Below, piece by piece: positions 6,814 through 16,952 of a stretch of DNA of 64,000 nt. Position numbers and translations under genes: made by a program. Position 1 is the first letter of the stretch; each line of letters begins with the position of its first letter. The notes beneath the pieces are model-generated. The model searched no databases, was not told the origin of the DNA, and worked only from the letters and a program-made list of their open reading frames with translations. Source of the DNA: Clostridium niameyense (GTDB lineage Bacteria > Bacillota > Clostridia > Clostridiales > Clostridiaceae). The stretch is taken from positions 1,330,989 to 1,394,988 of the forward strand of contig NZ_LN849007.1 of assembly GCF_001243045.1 (NCBI RefSeq), read 5' to 3'.

Positions 6814-8004
6814 ATGAATTTTTCAGAAAGAATATCTAAAATGCAATTTTCACCAATAAGAAAGCTGGCACCATATGCTGCTGAAGCTAAGAAAAAAGGA
6901 ATTCATGTTTATCATTTAAATATAGGACAACCAGATATAAAAACTCCTGAATGCTTCACTGAAGGAATTAAATCTTTTAATGAAACTGTATTAAAGTATA
7001 CTGCTTCTCAAGGTATGGATCCTTTATTAGAAAGTTTTATAAAATACTATAAGCAATGGGATATAGATTTTGATAAAGATGAATTATTAATAACAAATGG
7101 TGGAAGTGAAGCTATTCAACTTTCATTAATGGCACTATGCGATGTTGGGGATGAAATAATAATTCCAGAACCTTTCTATACAAACTATAATGGATTTGCT
7201 CAATCTGCTGGTGTAGAAGTAGTGCCATTCTTAACTAAAGCCGAGGATGGATTCCATCTTCCTAAAAAAGAAGAAATATTAAATAAAATAACTGATAAAA
7301 CAAGGGCTATATTAATTTCAAATCCTGGAAATCCTACTGGGGTTGTTTATAGCTATGAAGAGTTAAGAATGCTTGCTGATATTGTTAAAGAAAAAGACTT
7401 ATTCTTAATAGCAGATGAGGTTTATAGAGAGTTTGTATATGATAATCTAAAATATACTTCTGCTATGTATCTAGAAGATATAAGAGAAAGATTAATTATA
7501 ATAGATAGCGTTTCTAAACGTTATAGTGCTTGTGGAGCTAGAATTGGGGTTATAGCTTCTAAAAATAAGGAACTTATACATCAAATATTAAAATTATGTC
7601 AATCTAGATTATGTGTACCTACTGTAGAACAATTAGGTGCCGCTAATTTAATAAATACTCCTGAAAGCTACTTTAAAGAAGTTAGAGAAGAGTATGAGAA
7701 CAGAAGAAATATTATGTTTGAAGGACTAAAGAATATTCCTGGAGTTGTTTGCGAAAAACCTACAGGCGCTTTTTATATTGTTGCTAAATTACCTGTTAAA
7801 AATGCTGAAGATTTCGCTAAATGGTTATTGGAGGAATTTAACTACGACCATAAAACTGTTATGGTAGCTCCTGCTGAAGGATTCTATGCAACTTCTGGAC
7901 TAGGAATTGATGAAATTAGACTTTCCTATTGCTTAAAAGGCGAAGACTTAAAAGAAGCAATGGGATTGTTAAAGATAGCCATAGAAAAATATAACAATAG
8001 ATAA
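6814..8004 (+). CDS. class I/II PLP-dependent aminotransferase (AspB-like)
   Basis: This 396-residue aminotransferase is of the AspB / aromatic aminotransferase type. Landmarks are HLNIGQPDIKTP near residue 34, YTASQG near 67, SNPGNPTGV near 168, ADEVYREFVY near 200, and the Schiff-base lysine K235 in SVSKRYSACGARIG. The start has a GGGGGG-type ribosome-binding site. It lies in the same direction as the aminotransferase at 5360 but belongs to a different subfamily, so the two are not a recent duplicate. The substrate is unknown. A strong shared terminator ends the gene. Confidence 0.9.
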   Translation: MNFSERISKMQFSPIRKLAPYAAEAKKKGIHVYHLNIGQPDIKTPECFTEGIKSFNETVLKYTASQGMDPLLESFIKYYKQWDIDFDKDELLITNGGSEAIQLSLMALCDVGDEIIIPEPFYTNYNGFAQSAGVEVVPFLTKAEDGFHLPKKEEILNKITDKTRAILISNPGNPTGVVYSYEELRMLADIVKEKDLFLIADEVYREFVYDNLKYTSAMYLEDIRERLIIIDSVSKRYSACGARIGVIASKNKELIHQILKLCQSRLCVPTVEQLGAANLINTPESYFKEVREEYENRRNIMFEGLKNIPGVVCEKPTGAFYIVAKLPVKNAEDFAKWLLEEFNYDHKTVMVAPAEGFYATSGLGIDEIRLSYCLKGEDLKEAMGLLKIAIEKYNNR

Positions 8005-8046
8005 AAAATAGCCTGCTACAATAAACTGTAGCAGGCTATTTTTTTA
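8003..8046. terminator. bidirectional terminator
   Basis: Arms AAAATAGCCTGCTACA and complement enclose a 6-nt loop, flanked by A- and T-runs. It serves the convergent aminotransferase (ends 8004) and GNAT gene; the GNAT stop codon at 8036 lies within the right arm. Confidence 0.9.
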
Positions 8047-8905
8047 TTTGAAAATCATAAATTTCTTTAAATAAAGTAAAACCTACGGATTCATATAAAT
8101 TTAAAGCTACATTATTAAAAGAATTTACTCTTATCATAACAAAATCAAAGTTCTTTTCTTTTAAAACATTTAATATATGAAATAATAGGATTTTACTATA
8201 CCCCTTCCCTCTATATCCTGGCATTATACCAAAGTTGACTATAAACGGAATCTGATTCTCCATTATAACTTGACCATATCCAATATAATTCTCACCAATC
8301 TTCATAAATATAGAACCATTTTCATAATAATAATCTTGTTTTTCATCATAATATATATCTTCTACTGTTAGTGGAATCCTAGTATTACTTTTAAAAATTT
8401 CATTTTGTATAAAACATCTAATTTTTTCATCCCTATTTAAACATAATTTTTCAATGCATATATATGGAATAGTATTAAATGGAAAAGTTTTATCTTTTAA
8501 ATCTAGCTTTAATTGTATAGTACCTTCTTTTTTAATAAAGCCTATAGTTTTCAATATGTTATAGTTCTCTCCATTGTTTTCACAACAATAGTTTATTGCA
8601 GTATCATATTTAATAGAATTAATAAGCTTTTCATATATTGATATATCATATTTATGTTCACTATCCACACTTAAGGCATTTATATAATTTTCTTTTCCTC
8701 TTTTAGTATTCCATATATAACCTATACATTTATCTTTTAAGAAAATTAACTTAACTTTTTTTCTAAGAATAATCTTTTCTATTAAACTAGCGTCATCATA
8801 TATTTTAAAAAAATCTTCATTTAAATTATTAAAGTCATATCTATAATCATTAAGTTCTTTAAAACAGTTTACCTTATTTTTAGTTAAACCAATACATTTA
8901 TACAT
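8036..8905 (-). CDS. GNAT family N-acetyltransferase
   Basis: In this 289-residue protein the C-terminal 140 residues form a GNAT acetyltransferase domain. The acetyl-CoA loop is seen as MPGYRGKGYSKILL (Q/R-x-x-G-x-G/A motif) near residue 230, followed by the closing N-x-x-A-x-x-L-Y-E-S-V-G-F signature. The N-terminal half also has a GNAT-like pattern without the CoA loop, so it may be a degenerate first domain. The acceptor substrate is unknown. The ATG at 8905 follows AAAGAGGAA. The stop codon lies inside the terminator hairpin shared with the aminotransferase gene. Confidence 0.85.
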   Translation of the reverse strand: MYKCIGLTKNKVNCFKELNDYRYDFNNLNEDFFKIYDDASLIEKIILRKKVKLIFLKDKCIGYIWNTKRGKENYINALSVDSEHKYDISIYEKLINSIKYDTAINYCCENNGENYNILKTIGFIKKEGTIQLKLDLKDKTFPFNTIPYICIEKLCLNRDEKIRCFIQNEIFKSNTRIPLTVEDIYYDEKQDYYYENGSIFMKIGENYIGYGQVIMENQIPFIVNFGIMPGYRGKGYSKILLFHILNVLKEKNFDFVMIRVNSFNNVALNLYESVGFTLFKEIYDFQIKK

Positions 8906-8990
8906 AATATTCCTCTTTAACTTTTGAATTTAATTCTTACTCATATAGTATAAAACTAAAGAAAAAATTAGTCAAACTGCTATTTTATAT

Positions 8991-10046
8991 TTAATATTCT
9001 TCTAAATACTTTATATATTCCTCTAAAAACTTTCTTTCATATTCATCATACTTAATTATTTTATTTAATTTATTCATATACTTACCTTCAGACCAATGCT
9101 TATGCTTTTTATATCTCTTCTTACCTAACTTCCAAAATTTATGAGGAAATATAATAAGGGCAAGCATTACCTCTAAATCACTTTTCTCAAGTTTATATAC
9201 ACTATTATAAGCTTTAATTATTCTTTTAGCTTTTTCAAAATCCCATTGGTATTCTTTTTTAGCCATCAATCTTCTTATAAATTTTCCCAAATCATTTACT
9301 TGTATATCTATAATTATACTATCTAAATCTATAAGATAATATTTATTATCCTTTTTTATTATATTTTGATAGTAAAAACTATTGTGACATAAAGATTTAT
9401 CCTTATTTGTTTCCTTGGATATCCTATAATAATCAGAAGTATTAAGATAATTTAGGGCTACTAATCCCCTTGAGTAAAAATTTTCTATATGCTCATAATA
9501 TATGGAATCAAATTCATTTTTCACTCTTTTATGTTCTATAACTTTTTTAAATTTCTCCATGTCATTTAAATTTCTACTAAAAACCTTAGGCCATTTTTTT
9601 AAATGATTTTTAACATTTATTTTAGACAAATCTATGTTCTTTGTGGCTTTATGAAATTCACCTAATAACTTAGCACATTCTTCCACTTCTTCTATATAAC
9701 TTAAATCACATTCTTCTCCATCTATCCAATCTGTAGCATAGAACACCCACTTATTATATTTAACATAATAAGCTCCTTGTTTTGTATTATAATAATCTGC
9801 AATATTATTAAAACCTGCTTTTTTAAGTTCTTCCACTAACATATGGCCATTTCTTATTTTATATTTTCCATGCTTAGTTCTTTTTAAACATTTATTCCCA
9901 CTAGTGGTTTCTATTTTGTAAACACTTCTTACTTTAGAAAAATCTATAGCTCTAAAGTCATATTTATTTAAAACCTTTTTTATCATCTTTGTTTCGTTTT
10001 TGGAAATTATATTTTCTCCATAAGCTACTAATCTTCTATCCCCCAT
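8991..10046 (-). CDS. CotS family spore coat protein
   Basis: This 351-residue protein has the kinase-like (APH/choline kinase) fold of CotS/YutH-type spore coat proteins. A small N-lobe is followed by LCHNSFYYQNIIKK near residue 225 (in the place of the catalytic loop H-x-D/N) and YLIDLDSIIID (the metal-binding DxD-like motif). The Lys- and Tyr-rich C-terminus (WKLGKKRYKKHKHW) is typical of clostridial members. CotS-type proteins are built into the spore coat; kinase activity is doubtful. I chose the ATG at 10046 because GGGAGG lies 7 nt upstream; a TTG two codons earlier has no room for a ribosome-binding site. Confidence 0.85.
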   Translation of the reverse strand: MGDRRLVAYGENIISKNETKMIKKVLNKYDFRAIDFSKVRSVYKIETTSGNKCLKRTKHGKYKIRNGHMLVEELKKAGFNNIADYYNTKQGAYYVKYNKWVFYATDWIDGEECDLSYIEEVEECAKLLGEFHKATKNIDLSKINVKNHLKKWPKVFSRNLNDMEKFKKVIEHKRVKNEFDSIYYEHIENFYSRGLVALNYLNTSDYYRISKETNKDKSLCHNSFYYQNIIKKDNKYYLIDLDSIIIDIQVNDLGKFIRRLMAKKEYQWDFEKAKRIIKAYNSVYKLEKSDLEVMLALIIFPHKFWKLGKKRYKKHKHWSEGKYMNKLNKIIKYDEYERKFLEEYIKYLEEY

Positions 10047-10112
10047 GGCCAATCCTCCCTTTATACATCTATATAAATTATATTAATGAATAAAAATAAT
10101 ATTACTAAAAAT

Positions 10113-10155
10113 AAAAAATATGTATACTAGATTAATCCTAGCACACATATTTTTT
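10113..10155 (-). terminator. terminator of the ispH/rpsA operon
   Basis: Eighteen-bp arms with two wobble pairs (AAAAAATATGTATACTAG at 10113-10130) lie just past the ispH/rpsA stop on the minus strand, with flanking A/T-runs. Confidence 0.75.
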
Positions 10156-10183
10156 ATTTTTAAAACTTATTTATTATAGTTTA

Positions 10184-12103
10184 TTAAAATTCCTCTACAT
10201 CTTTTATACTTAAAGCAATTCTTTTATGTTCATTACTCACTTCTAATATTTTAGCTTTTATTTCTTCTCCTAAATTAAGAGCATCTTGTGGTTTTTCTAT
10301 TCTTTGATTACTTATTTTTGATATATGAACTAATCCATCCACGCCAGGTTCTAATTCTACAAATGCACCAAAATCTGTAAATCTAACTACTTTTCCTAAC
10401 ACTATACTACCTAATGGATATTTATCTTCTACATTATTCCATGGATTTTCCATTAACTTTTTTAAACTTAAGGCTATTTTTCTATTTTCTTTATCTATCT
10501 CTAATATATAAACTTTTATTTTCTGTCCTACTTTTAAAACATCATCTGGTCTTTCTACCCTTCCCCAAGATATTTCTGATACATGTAAAAGTCCATCTAC
10601 TCCATTTACATCTACAAATGCACCAAAACTTGTAAATCTTTTAACTTCTCCTTCTAATATATGACCTTGTTCTAAAGATGCCCAAGTTTCTTCTCTTTTC
10701 TTTTCTTGTTCTACCTTTAATATTTCTCTTCTTGAACCTACTATTTTTGTTCTTAATTTTTCTTCATTGAATTCTATTATTTTAACATCTAATTTTTGTC
10801 CCTTGTATTTAGATAAATCGTCTACATGAAAAAGATCTATATGGGATGCTGGTATAAACACCCTAACACCCTTATATGTGGAAACTAATCCTCCATTAAC
10901 AACATCTTTTACTATAACACTTACTGTCTCATTATTTTCATAAAGTTGTTTTAATTTATTATATGCCCTTTCTCTTTGAAGCTCTTTTCTTGAAAGTACT
11001 ACATAACCATCTTCATTTTTTATTCTAATTACTTTTGCTGTTATTTTATCCCCTACTTTAAATATATCTTCTAAGGTTTCATTTTCATCTGTACCAACTT
11101 CTTCTATAGGGAGAATTCCTTCTGATTTATAATTTAAATCAACCAAAACTCCCTCCTGACTTAAAGATATTATTTTTCCTGTTACAACTTTTCCTACTAC
11201 TATTTTTTGTTCATTCTGTTCCATATAGTCCATCATTTCTTCTTGGGATAATTGTTCTACATTTAATTCTTCTTTGTTCATTTTTAATATAGCCTCCTTT
11301 ATAATCCAATCTGGAGTAGAAGCTCCAGCAGTAACTCCTATAGTAACATCATCTTTATATATGTATTCAGGAATTTCTTTTGCGTTTTCTACATGTATTG
11401 TATCTTTACAATTAGCTTTACATATTTCATAAAGCTTAGTAGTATTAGAGCTATTTTTACCCCCTATAACTACCATTTTATCTACCTTTTTTGATATGTC
11501 CTTGGCTGCTTGCTGTCTTACAACAGTAGCATTACATATAGTATTAAAAGCTACTATTTCCTTACTTTTTTCTATTACTACTTGAAGTACTCTTCTCCAG
11601 TTTTCTTCTTTTTCTGTAGTTTGACATAATACACAAACTTTTCGTTCTAAACTATCTATATTACTACCATCTTTAGATATTATAGCGGAATTATTACACC
11701 AGCCATTTATACCTATAACCTCTGGATGCTTCTTGTCTCCTACTATCACAATTTGATATCCTAAGTTATAATATTTTTCAGCTTTATGTTGTATAGTAGA
11801 TACATGTGGACAAGTAGTATCCACTATATTTAACTCTCTTTCTTTTAAATAATTAATAACATCTAATGGAACCCCATGAGATCTTATAATTATAGTTTCT
11901 CCTTTTTCTAATTTATGAATATCCTCTATTTCTATAGGTAATATATTTTTTTCTTTTAAATTATTTACCACATCACTATTGTGAATTAAAGGTCCTAAAG
12001 TATATATAACTTTTTTATATTTATTATTAGATTTTAAGGTTTCTTCTACTGCTCTTTTAACCCCAAAGCAAAAACCTGCTTTATCTGCTAAAATTATATT
12101 CAT
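10184..12103 (-). CDS. ispH: IspH (HMBPP reductase) fused to ribosomal protein S1
   Basis: This 639-residue fusion starts with IspH (residues 1-280), the [4Fe-4S] enzyme that reduces HMBPP to IPP and DMAPP at the end of the MEP isoprenoid pathway. Its cluster cysteines are C12 ([12 protein letters not shown]), C98 (VDTTCPHV) and C190 (NTICNATV). Residues 300-639 carry four S1 RNA-binding domains, the last two the most canonical ([20 protein letters not shown] and [20 protein letters not shown]). The bifunctional IspH-S1 fusion is known from clostridia. It follows cmk with 27 bp between them, as rpsA does in many bacteria. The ATG has a TTAGGAGAA ribosome-binding site. No sign of breakage between the halves. 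Confidence 0.95.
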   Translation of the reverse strand: MNIILADKAGFCFGVKRAVEETLKSNNKYKKVIYTLGPLIHNSDVVNNLKEKNILPIEIEDIHKLEKGETIIIRSHGVPLDVINYLKERELNIVDTTCPHVSTIQHKAEKYYNLGYQIVIVGDKKHPEVIGINGWCNNSAIISKDGSNIDSLERKVCVLCQTTEKEENWRRVLQVVIEKSKEIVAFNTICNATVVRQQAAKDISKKVDKMVVIGGKNSSNTTKLYEICKANCKDTIHVENAKEIPEYIYKDDVTIGVTAGASTPDWIIKEAILKMNKEELNVEQLSQEEMMDYMEQNEQKIVVGKVVTGKIISLSQEGVLVDLNYKSEGILPIEEVGTDENETLEDIFKVGDKITAKVIRIKNEDGYVVLSRKELQRERAYNKLKQLYENNETVSVIVKDVVNGGLVSTYKGVRVFIPASHIDLFHVDDLSKYKGQKLDVKIIEFNEEKLRTKIVGSRREILKVEQEKKREETWASLEQGHILEGEVKRFTSFGAFVDVNGVDGLLHVSEISWGRVERPDDVLKVGQKIKVYILEIDKENRKIALSLKKLMENPWNNVEDKYPLGSIVLGKVVRFTDFGAFVELEPGVDGLVHISKISNQRIEKPQDALNLGEEIKAKILEVSNEHKRIALSIKDVEEF

Positions 12104-12130
12104 ACTTATATTCTCCTAACCTAGTTTAAT

Positions 12131-12775
12131 TTATTTTATAAAACTACACATCTTTTCCACTACCTCTTCAATAGTTAAATTAGAAGTGTCTATAAGTATA
12201 GCATCCTCACTTTTTCTTAATGGATTTATTTTTCTATTACTATCTATATAGTCTCTTTTAGCAATTTCATCTAGAACTTCATTATATTTTACATCTAATC
12301 CTTTTTCTTTTAATTCTTTGTATCTTCTTTCTGCTCTTATTTTTGGAGATGCTGTAACAAAAAACTTATATGGTGCATCTTTTAAAACTACAGTACCTAT
12401 ATCTCTTCCATCCATAAGCACATTATATTTTTTAGCTATATCTTGCTGCATACTTACAAGCATTTCTCTAACTTCAGGTATTGAAGCATATTTAGAAACA
12501 TTATTGTTAATTAAAGGCATCCTAATTTTTTCTGTTAAATCTTCGTCATTTACTATAATATTATCCCCTAAGAACTTTATATTCATAGAAGATATTAATT
12601 GTTCTATTTTATCAATTTCATTTTCAGTTATATTTTTTTCTAAAGCTTTTAATGTTACAACTCTATACATAGAACCTGTATTTATATACATTAAATTAAG
12701 CTTATCTGCAATAATTTTCGCTATAGTACTTTTTCCTGCTCCTGCCGGTCCATCTATGGCTACAGATATGTTCAA
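12131..12775 (-). CDS. cmk: cytidylate kinase
   Basis: The 214-residue enzyme phosphorylates CMP and dCMP with ATP. The P-loop is GPAGAGKST at residues 9-17; DGRDIGTVV near 122 is the CMP-binding DGRDIGT motif; RDYIDSNRKINPL near 170 matches the lid region. Length is normal. Translation begins at a TTG with AAAGGCGG 7 nt upstream. It lies in a minus-strand run flavoprotein-aroH-cmk-ispH/rpsA, and cmk next to rpsA is a conserved association. Confidence 0.95.
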   Translation of the reverse strand: MNISVAIDGPAGAGKSTIAKIIADKLNLMYINTGSMYRVVTLKALEKNITENEIDKIEQLISSMNIKFLGDNIIVNDEDLTEKIRMPLINNNVSKYASIPEVREMLVSMQQDIAKKYNVLMDGRDIGTVVLKDAPYKFFVTASPKIRAERRYKELKEKGLDVKYNEVLDEIAKRDYIDSNRKINPLRKSEDAILIDTSNLTIEEVVEKMCSFIK

Positions 12776-12867
12776 CTTAATTCCGCCTTTCTTTCCTTAT
12801 TTTAAAGAATAGTTTATAATAGTTTATATTCTATAAAATTATTTCAAATTCCTCCATTTTACATCAT

Positions 12868-13230
12868 TTAATTTAAATTTAATAAATCTTCTCTAAGGTT
12901 TTTCGCTTTTTTTAAATATACATATTCTATATTTTTTAAATCTCTATCCTCCACAAGAATCATTATTCTTATACACATAGGTAAATAATTCTCTACATAC
13001 ATTTCATTAAAATGCATTATAGCTACTTGTTGTAAATCAAAATGTTCTCTTATATATTTTCCAGGATAACCTTTAGTAATATCCTTAGTACAAGATATTA
13101 CTATAGAAACTATGCTACCAATTTTTATATTATTCCTTTCAATTATTTGTGAAAAAAGCTCTATAGAAGCATTTTTAATATCCTCTATAGAATTATTCTC
13201 TATAGTTATAGCTCCACGTATAGCTTTCAA
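12868..13230 (-). CDS. aroH: chorismate mutase, AroH type
   Basis: The protein (about 120 residues) matches the B. subtilis AroH class of monofunctional chorismate mutases. It has the opening KAIRGAI with the active-site Arg and, near residue 75, the signature HFNEMYVENYLPMCIRIM (E and R active-site residues). It converts chorismate to prephenate for Phe/Tyr synthesis. A GTG at 13239 would overlap the preceding gene, but AGGTG sits 7 nt before the TTG at 13230, which is the likelier start and begins right after the upstream stop codon. Coupled translation with the flavoprotein gene is probable. Confidence 0.9.
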   Translation of the reverse strand: MKAIRGAITIENNSIEDIKNASIELFSQIIERNNIKIGSIVSIVISCTKDITKGYPGKYIREHFDLQQVAIMHFNEMYVENYLPMCIRIMILVEDRDLKNIEYVYLKKAKNLREDLLNLN

Positions 13231-13231
13231 T

Positions 13232-14452
13232 TTATTCACCTGCCTTTAAGCCTGCTAAATATCCCGTAGATAAGGCTATTTGTATATTAAATCCTCCTGT
13301 AAAAGCATCTACATCCACTAATTCTCCTGCAAAATATAAATTTTCTACAATTTTTGACTTCATAGTAGAAGGATCTATCTCAAAGGTATCAACCCCCCCT
13401 GAAGTTACTATAGCCTCTGCAATAGGTCTTTTTCCTTTTATATTTAAAGTAAGATTTTGAATTATATTAACTAAAGCTTTTCTTTCTTCTCGAGTTATGG
13501 AATTTACTTTTTTATCCTCATTTATACCACTAATTCTTATTATTATATCTATCAGTCTTTTAGGTAATAAATCATTTAAAGAATTTTTAAAATCTTTATT
13601 AGCATATTTTTTAAAGTCTTTTTGAATTCTTAAATCTAGTTGATCTTGTGATAGAGCTGGTTTTAGATTTATTTTTAACTTTAAATTAGGTCTATCTATA
13701 ATACTACTAGCTGTAAGTATTATAGGTCCTGACACTCCAAAATGAGTAAAAAGCATCTCCCCAAAATTTTTATATAAAATTTTATTCTTTTCATCAATTA
13801 TACTAATTTCTACATTTTTAAGAGATAGACCTTGAAGATCTTTAATCCAAACTTCTGAAAGTTCTAATGGAACTAAAGCAGGATTTAACTTTTTTATATT
13901 ATGCCCTAGCTTTTCAGAAAATTCATGTCCATCTCCAGTAGAACCAGTCTGAGGATAAGATACCCCACCAGTACATAAAATAAAATAATCCCCATATATT
14001 TTATTTCCATTTTTAAGTTCTACATATTTTATAGCATTATTTTCTTTAACTACTTTAGACACTCTACTTTGTAACATAATATTAACTTTTTTTCTTTTCA
14101 ATTCTTTCTCCATAGCTATTATTATATCTGAAGATTTATCAGATACAGGAAAAATTCTATCTCCTCTTTCAACTTTTAATTTAATCCCTAAATCATTAAA
14201 AAAGTTTTGAGTATCTTCATTAGTAAAAGTATATAAAGAACTATAAAGAAAATGTGGATTTGTAGGTATATAATCAAAGAATTCACTTATATCTTTTGCA
14301 TTAGTTACATTACATCTTCCTTTTCCCGTTATATAAAGTTTTTTACCTAACTTTTCATTTCTCTCTATTAAAGTAACTTCATTTTTTTCTGAAGCCTTTA
14401 TAGCAGCCATCATACCTGCTGGACCTGCTCCTATTACTACCACCTTTGCCAC
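13232..14452 (-). CDS. NAD(P)/FAD-dependent oxidoreductase (BaiN/HI0933 family)
   Basis: This flavoprotein of about 406 residues has the N-terminal dinucleotide-binding motif VVVIGAGPAGMMAA, the family signature GKGRCNVTNA near residue 44, LCTGGVSYPQTGSTGDG near 160, and a C-terminal FAGELVDVDAFTGGFNIQIA FAD-binding stretch. The family (HI0933/YhiN/BaiN) is common and mostly uncharacterised; some annotations call it an aminoacetone oxidase or a bile-acid enzyme, which cannot be assumed here. I prefer the GTG at 14452 (MAKVVVIG) because GAGG lies 8 nt upstream; the GTG at 14461 is inside that ribosome-binding site. Confidence 0.85.
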   Translation of the reverse strand: MAKVVVIGAGPAGMMAAIKASEKNEVTLIERNEKLGKKLYITGKGRCNVTNAKDISEFFDYIPTNPHFLYSSLYTFTNEDTQNFFNDLGIKLKVERGDRIFPVSDKSSDIIIAMEKELKRKKVNIMLQSRVSKVVKENNAIKYVELKNGNKIYGDYFILCTGGVSYPQTGSTGDGHEFSEKLGHNIKKLNPALVPLELSEVWIKDLQGLSLKNVEISIIDEKNKILYKNFGEMLFTHFGVSGPIILTASSIIDRPNLKLKINLKPALSQDQLDLRIQKDFKKYANKDFKNSLNDLLPKRLIDIIIRISGINEDKKVNSITREERKALVNIIQNLTLNIKGKRPIAEAIVTSGGVDTFEIDPSTMKSKIVENLYFAGELVDVDAFTGGFNIQIALSTGYLAGLKAGE

Positions 14453-14529
14453 ATATATCACCTCATTATAATTTAACTCTTACTACTTATTATATAGAAT
14501 AAATGAATTAATATAAATATGTATATAAA

Positions 14530-14565
14530 AATAAAGAGGTTTGTTTTTATACAAACCCCTTTATT
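14530..14565 (-). terminator. terminator of gdh
   Basis: Arms AATAAAGAGGTTTGT and ACAAACCCCTTTATT (one mismatch) enclose a 6-nt loop just downstream of the gdh stop. Confidence 0.8.
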
Positions 14566-14581
14566 AATTAATTACTTAAAA

Positions 14582-15847
14582 TTAATACCAACCTCTTAAT
14601 TTCATAGCAGCTGCAACTTTCTTAATTGAGTGCATATAAGCTGCTTCTCTCATTGGAACATTATATTCTTCTTTAATCTTCCAAATATCGTTGAATGCAT
14701 TAACCATAGCTTCTTCTTCTTTTTGTTCTACTACTTCTTCTGTCCAGTAGTATCCATATAAGTTTTGTACCCATTCGAAGTATGAAACAGTAACTCCACC
14801 AGCATTAGTTAATATGTCTGGAGTTAATGTTATTCCTTTTTTGTTTAATATTTCATCTGCTTCTGGAGTTGTTGGACCATTAGCAGCTTCACAAACAAGT
14901 TTAGCTTTTATTGATTCAGCAACTTCTTTAGTTATAGCATTTTCTAATGCTGCAGGTATTAATATATCTACATCTAATGCCCAGAATTCTTCTAATGAGA
15001 TTTCTTTTGCTCCTGGGAATCCTAATAAATTACCATGTTCTTTAATGTATGCTAACATTTCATTTCCATCTAAACCGTTTTCGTTATAAATAGCATATGT
15101 TCCTTTTTCTCTGCACCATTCAGCCATTGCTACAACTGTTCCACCAAGTTTTTGGCAGTTTACAACTGTACTTCCTCCAACATTACCTATACCTTGGATA
15201 GCTAATTTAGCCTTTTTCATATCTATTCCTAACTTAGCAGCTGCTTCTCTTGCTGTTACAGCAACACCAAATCCTGTAGCTGCAGATCTTCCTAATGATC
15301 CACCAAATTCTACTGGTTTACCAGTTATAACACCTATAGCACTACGTCCAACTAATTTATTGTATTCGTCAACCATCCAAGCCATGATTTGTCCATTAGT
15401 ATTTACATCTGGTGCTGGAACGTCAACTTTTTCTCCTATAAATTTGTGGATTGCATCTATATAACCTCTAGTTAATCTTTCAAGTTCTCCTGTTGATAGA
15501 GTCTTTGGATCAACTATGATTCCACCTTTTCCTCCGCCATATGGGATTCCTGTTACTGCGCATTTAAAAGTCATCCATATAGATAAAGCTTTCACTTCGT
15601 CTCTTGAAACGTTTTGATGGAATCTAACTCCACCTTTTGTAGGACCTACTGCATCGTTATGTTGAGCTCTGAATCCCTTGAAAACCTTTACTGAGCCATC
15701 ATCCATTTTTACTGGAATTGAAACTTCTAAAACTTTTGCAGGTTCTTTTAATATCTCGTAAACTGCAGGTTCCATACCTAATTTGTCGCAAGCCTTCTTA
15801 ACTTGCTTTTGAGCATTTTCAAATGGATTTAAATTTTCTTTTGCCAT
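14582..15847 (-). CDS. gluD: NAD-specific glutamate dehydrogenase
   Basis: This 421-residue enzyme oxidatively deaminates glutamate to 2-oxoglutarate and ammonia. The catalytic region shows KGGVRFHQNV near residue 70, PYGGGKGGI near 104 with the active-site lysine, and PAPDVNTNGQIMAWM near 143. The Rossmann domain has AIQGIGNVGGSTV near 216. Length and sequence match the highly expressed catabolic clostridial enzyme. GGGAGG precedes the ATG. It has its own terminator and is probably monocistronic. In amino-acid-fermenting clostridia it links the two aminotransferases upstream in the window to NADH production; that link is inference. Confidence 0.95.
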   Translation of the reverse strand: MAKENLNPFENAQKQVKKACDKLGMEPAVYEILKEPAKVLEVSIPVKMDDGSVKVFKGFRAQHNDAVGPTKGGVRFHQNVSRDEVKALSIWMTFKCAVTGIPYGGGKGGIIVDPKTLSTGELERLTRGYIDAIHKFIGEKVDVPAPDVNTNGQIMAWMVDEYNKLVGRSAIGVITGKPVEFGGSLGRSAATGFGVAVTAREAAAKLGIDMKKAKLAIQGIGNVGGSTVVNCQKLGGTVVAMAEWCREKGTYAIYNENGLDGNEMLAYIKEHGNLLGFPGAKEISLEEFWALDVDILIPAALENAITKEVAESIKAKLVCEAANGPTTPEADEILNKKGITLTPDILTNAGGVTVSYFEWVQNLYGYYWTEEVVEQKEEEAMVNAFNDIWKIKEEYNVPMREAAYMHSIKKVAAAMKLRGWY

Positions 15848-16041
15848 GTTTAATTACCTCCCAATAGTTAGTGAATATAATATTGCAATAATTTATTATT
15901 ATTATTGTTGTACAAAACTAATTGTACTTTTTTAATTTATTTTTTAAATTCTTTTATATTTATAATATTCTATACGTTTTCACTTTTTCCTTCTTATAAA
16001 TAAAAAAAGTTATAAATTTTTTGAAAAGTAGCAAAAAACAA

Positions 16042-16070
16042 AAAAAGAGGCAATATCAATTACCTCTTTT
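16042..16070 (-). terminator. terminator of the RpiR gene
   Basis: AAAGAGG...CCTCTTT arms with an inner AAT/ATT pairing lie just after the RpiR stop, flanked by A/T-runs. Confidence 0.75.
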
Positions 16071-16076
16071 ACTCTC

Positions 16077-16952
16077 TTAACATTTTTTGTCCCTATAAGA
16101 ATAAATTTCATATTCTCTCCAAATATTTTCTAAATCGTTAAAAGTCGATGAAATTTTTCCTTTTTCTCTTAATCCTACTGAAATAATTAACGCATTTATC
16201 ACACTAAGTGGAGCCACTAACGAATCGACAAATGATGCCATATTACTTTGCGCAATTAATGTATAATCCGCTTTAGCCGCTAATGGTGAAAGTAAGCTAT
16301 CTGTTATAGCTACAACTTCCGCTTGTCTTTTTTGGGCAAAACTTAAAGCTTCTATAGTTCTAGCAGCATATCTTGGAAATCCTATACCTATAACTAAATC
16401 TTCATCTGTTATATTGATTATTTGTTCAAATATATCACTTATACCATAAGTAATTACTTTTACATTATCTAAAATTAAATTTAAATAAAACCCTAGAAAT
16501 TCTGCTAAAGCAGTGGAACTTCTAAGTCCAATTATGTATATTTTTTTAGCTCTAAAAATACTATTTACTACTTCTTCAAAAGTATTATGATTTATCTTCT
16601 CTAATGTGGCTCTTATATTTTCCATATCAGATTTTAAAACACCCTTTAGAGCTGTTTCTTCACTAGTGTAATCATTAGAAAGCTCTAATCTTTGAACTGT
16701 AGTAAGTTTATTTTTTATAAGTTCTTGTAGAGATTTTTGAAGTTTAGGATATCCCGAAAATCCTAATTCGTTGGCAAATCTAACTACTGTAGATTCACTA
16801 ACTCCTACACTATTTCCAAGTTTAGCTGCAGTCATAAAAGCAGCCTTATCATATTGTTTTAATATAAATTCTGCAATTAACTTTTGTCCTTTACTTAACC
16901 TTGGAAATTTAATCTGTATTAAACGCATTAAATCTTGTTTGTTTTCTTCCAT
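16077..16952 (-). CDS. MurR/RpiR family transcriptional regulator
   Basis: The 291-residue protein has an N-terminal RpiR-type helix-turn-helix (residues 1-80, with AAKLGNSVGVSESTVVRFAN) and a C-terminal SIS sugar-phosphate-binding domain (residues 125-260, with IYIIGLRSSTALAEFLG). Such regulators respond to phosphosugars, but a gene for sugar catabolism is not nearby. Its position directly upstream of gdh on the same strand, with a terminator between, leaves the target open. I chose the ATG at 16952 (MEENKQDL), preceded by AGGAAAGGG; an in-frame ATG at 17042 would add 30 atypical residues. Confidence 0.85.
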   Translation of the reverse strand: MEENKQDLMRLIQIKFPRLSKGQKLIAEFILKQYDKAAFMTAAKLGNSVGVSESTVVRFANELGFSGYPKLQKSLQELIKNKLTTVQRLELSNDYTSEETALKGVLKSDMENIRATLEKINHNTFEEVVNSIFRAKKIYIIGLRSSTALAEFLGFYLNLILDNVKVITYGISDIFEQIINITDEDLVIGIGFPRYAARTIEALSFAQKRQAEVVAITDSLLSPLAAKADYTLIAQSNMASFVDSLVAPLSVINALIISVGLREKGKISSTFNDLENIWREYEIYSYRDKKC

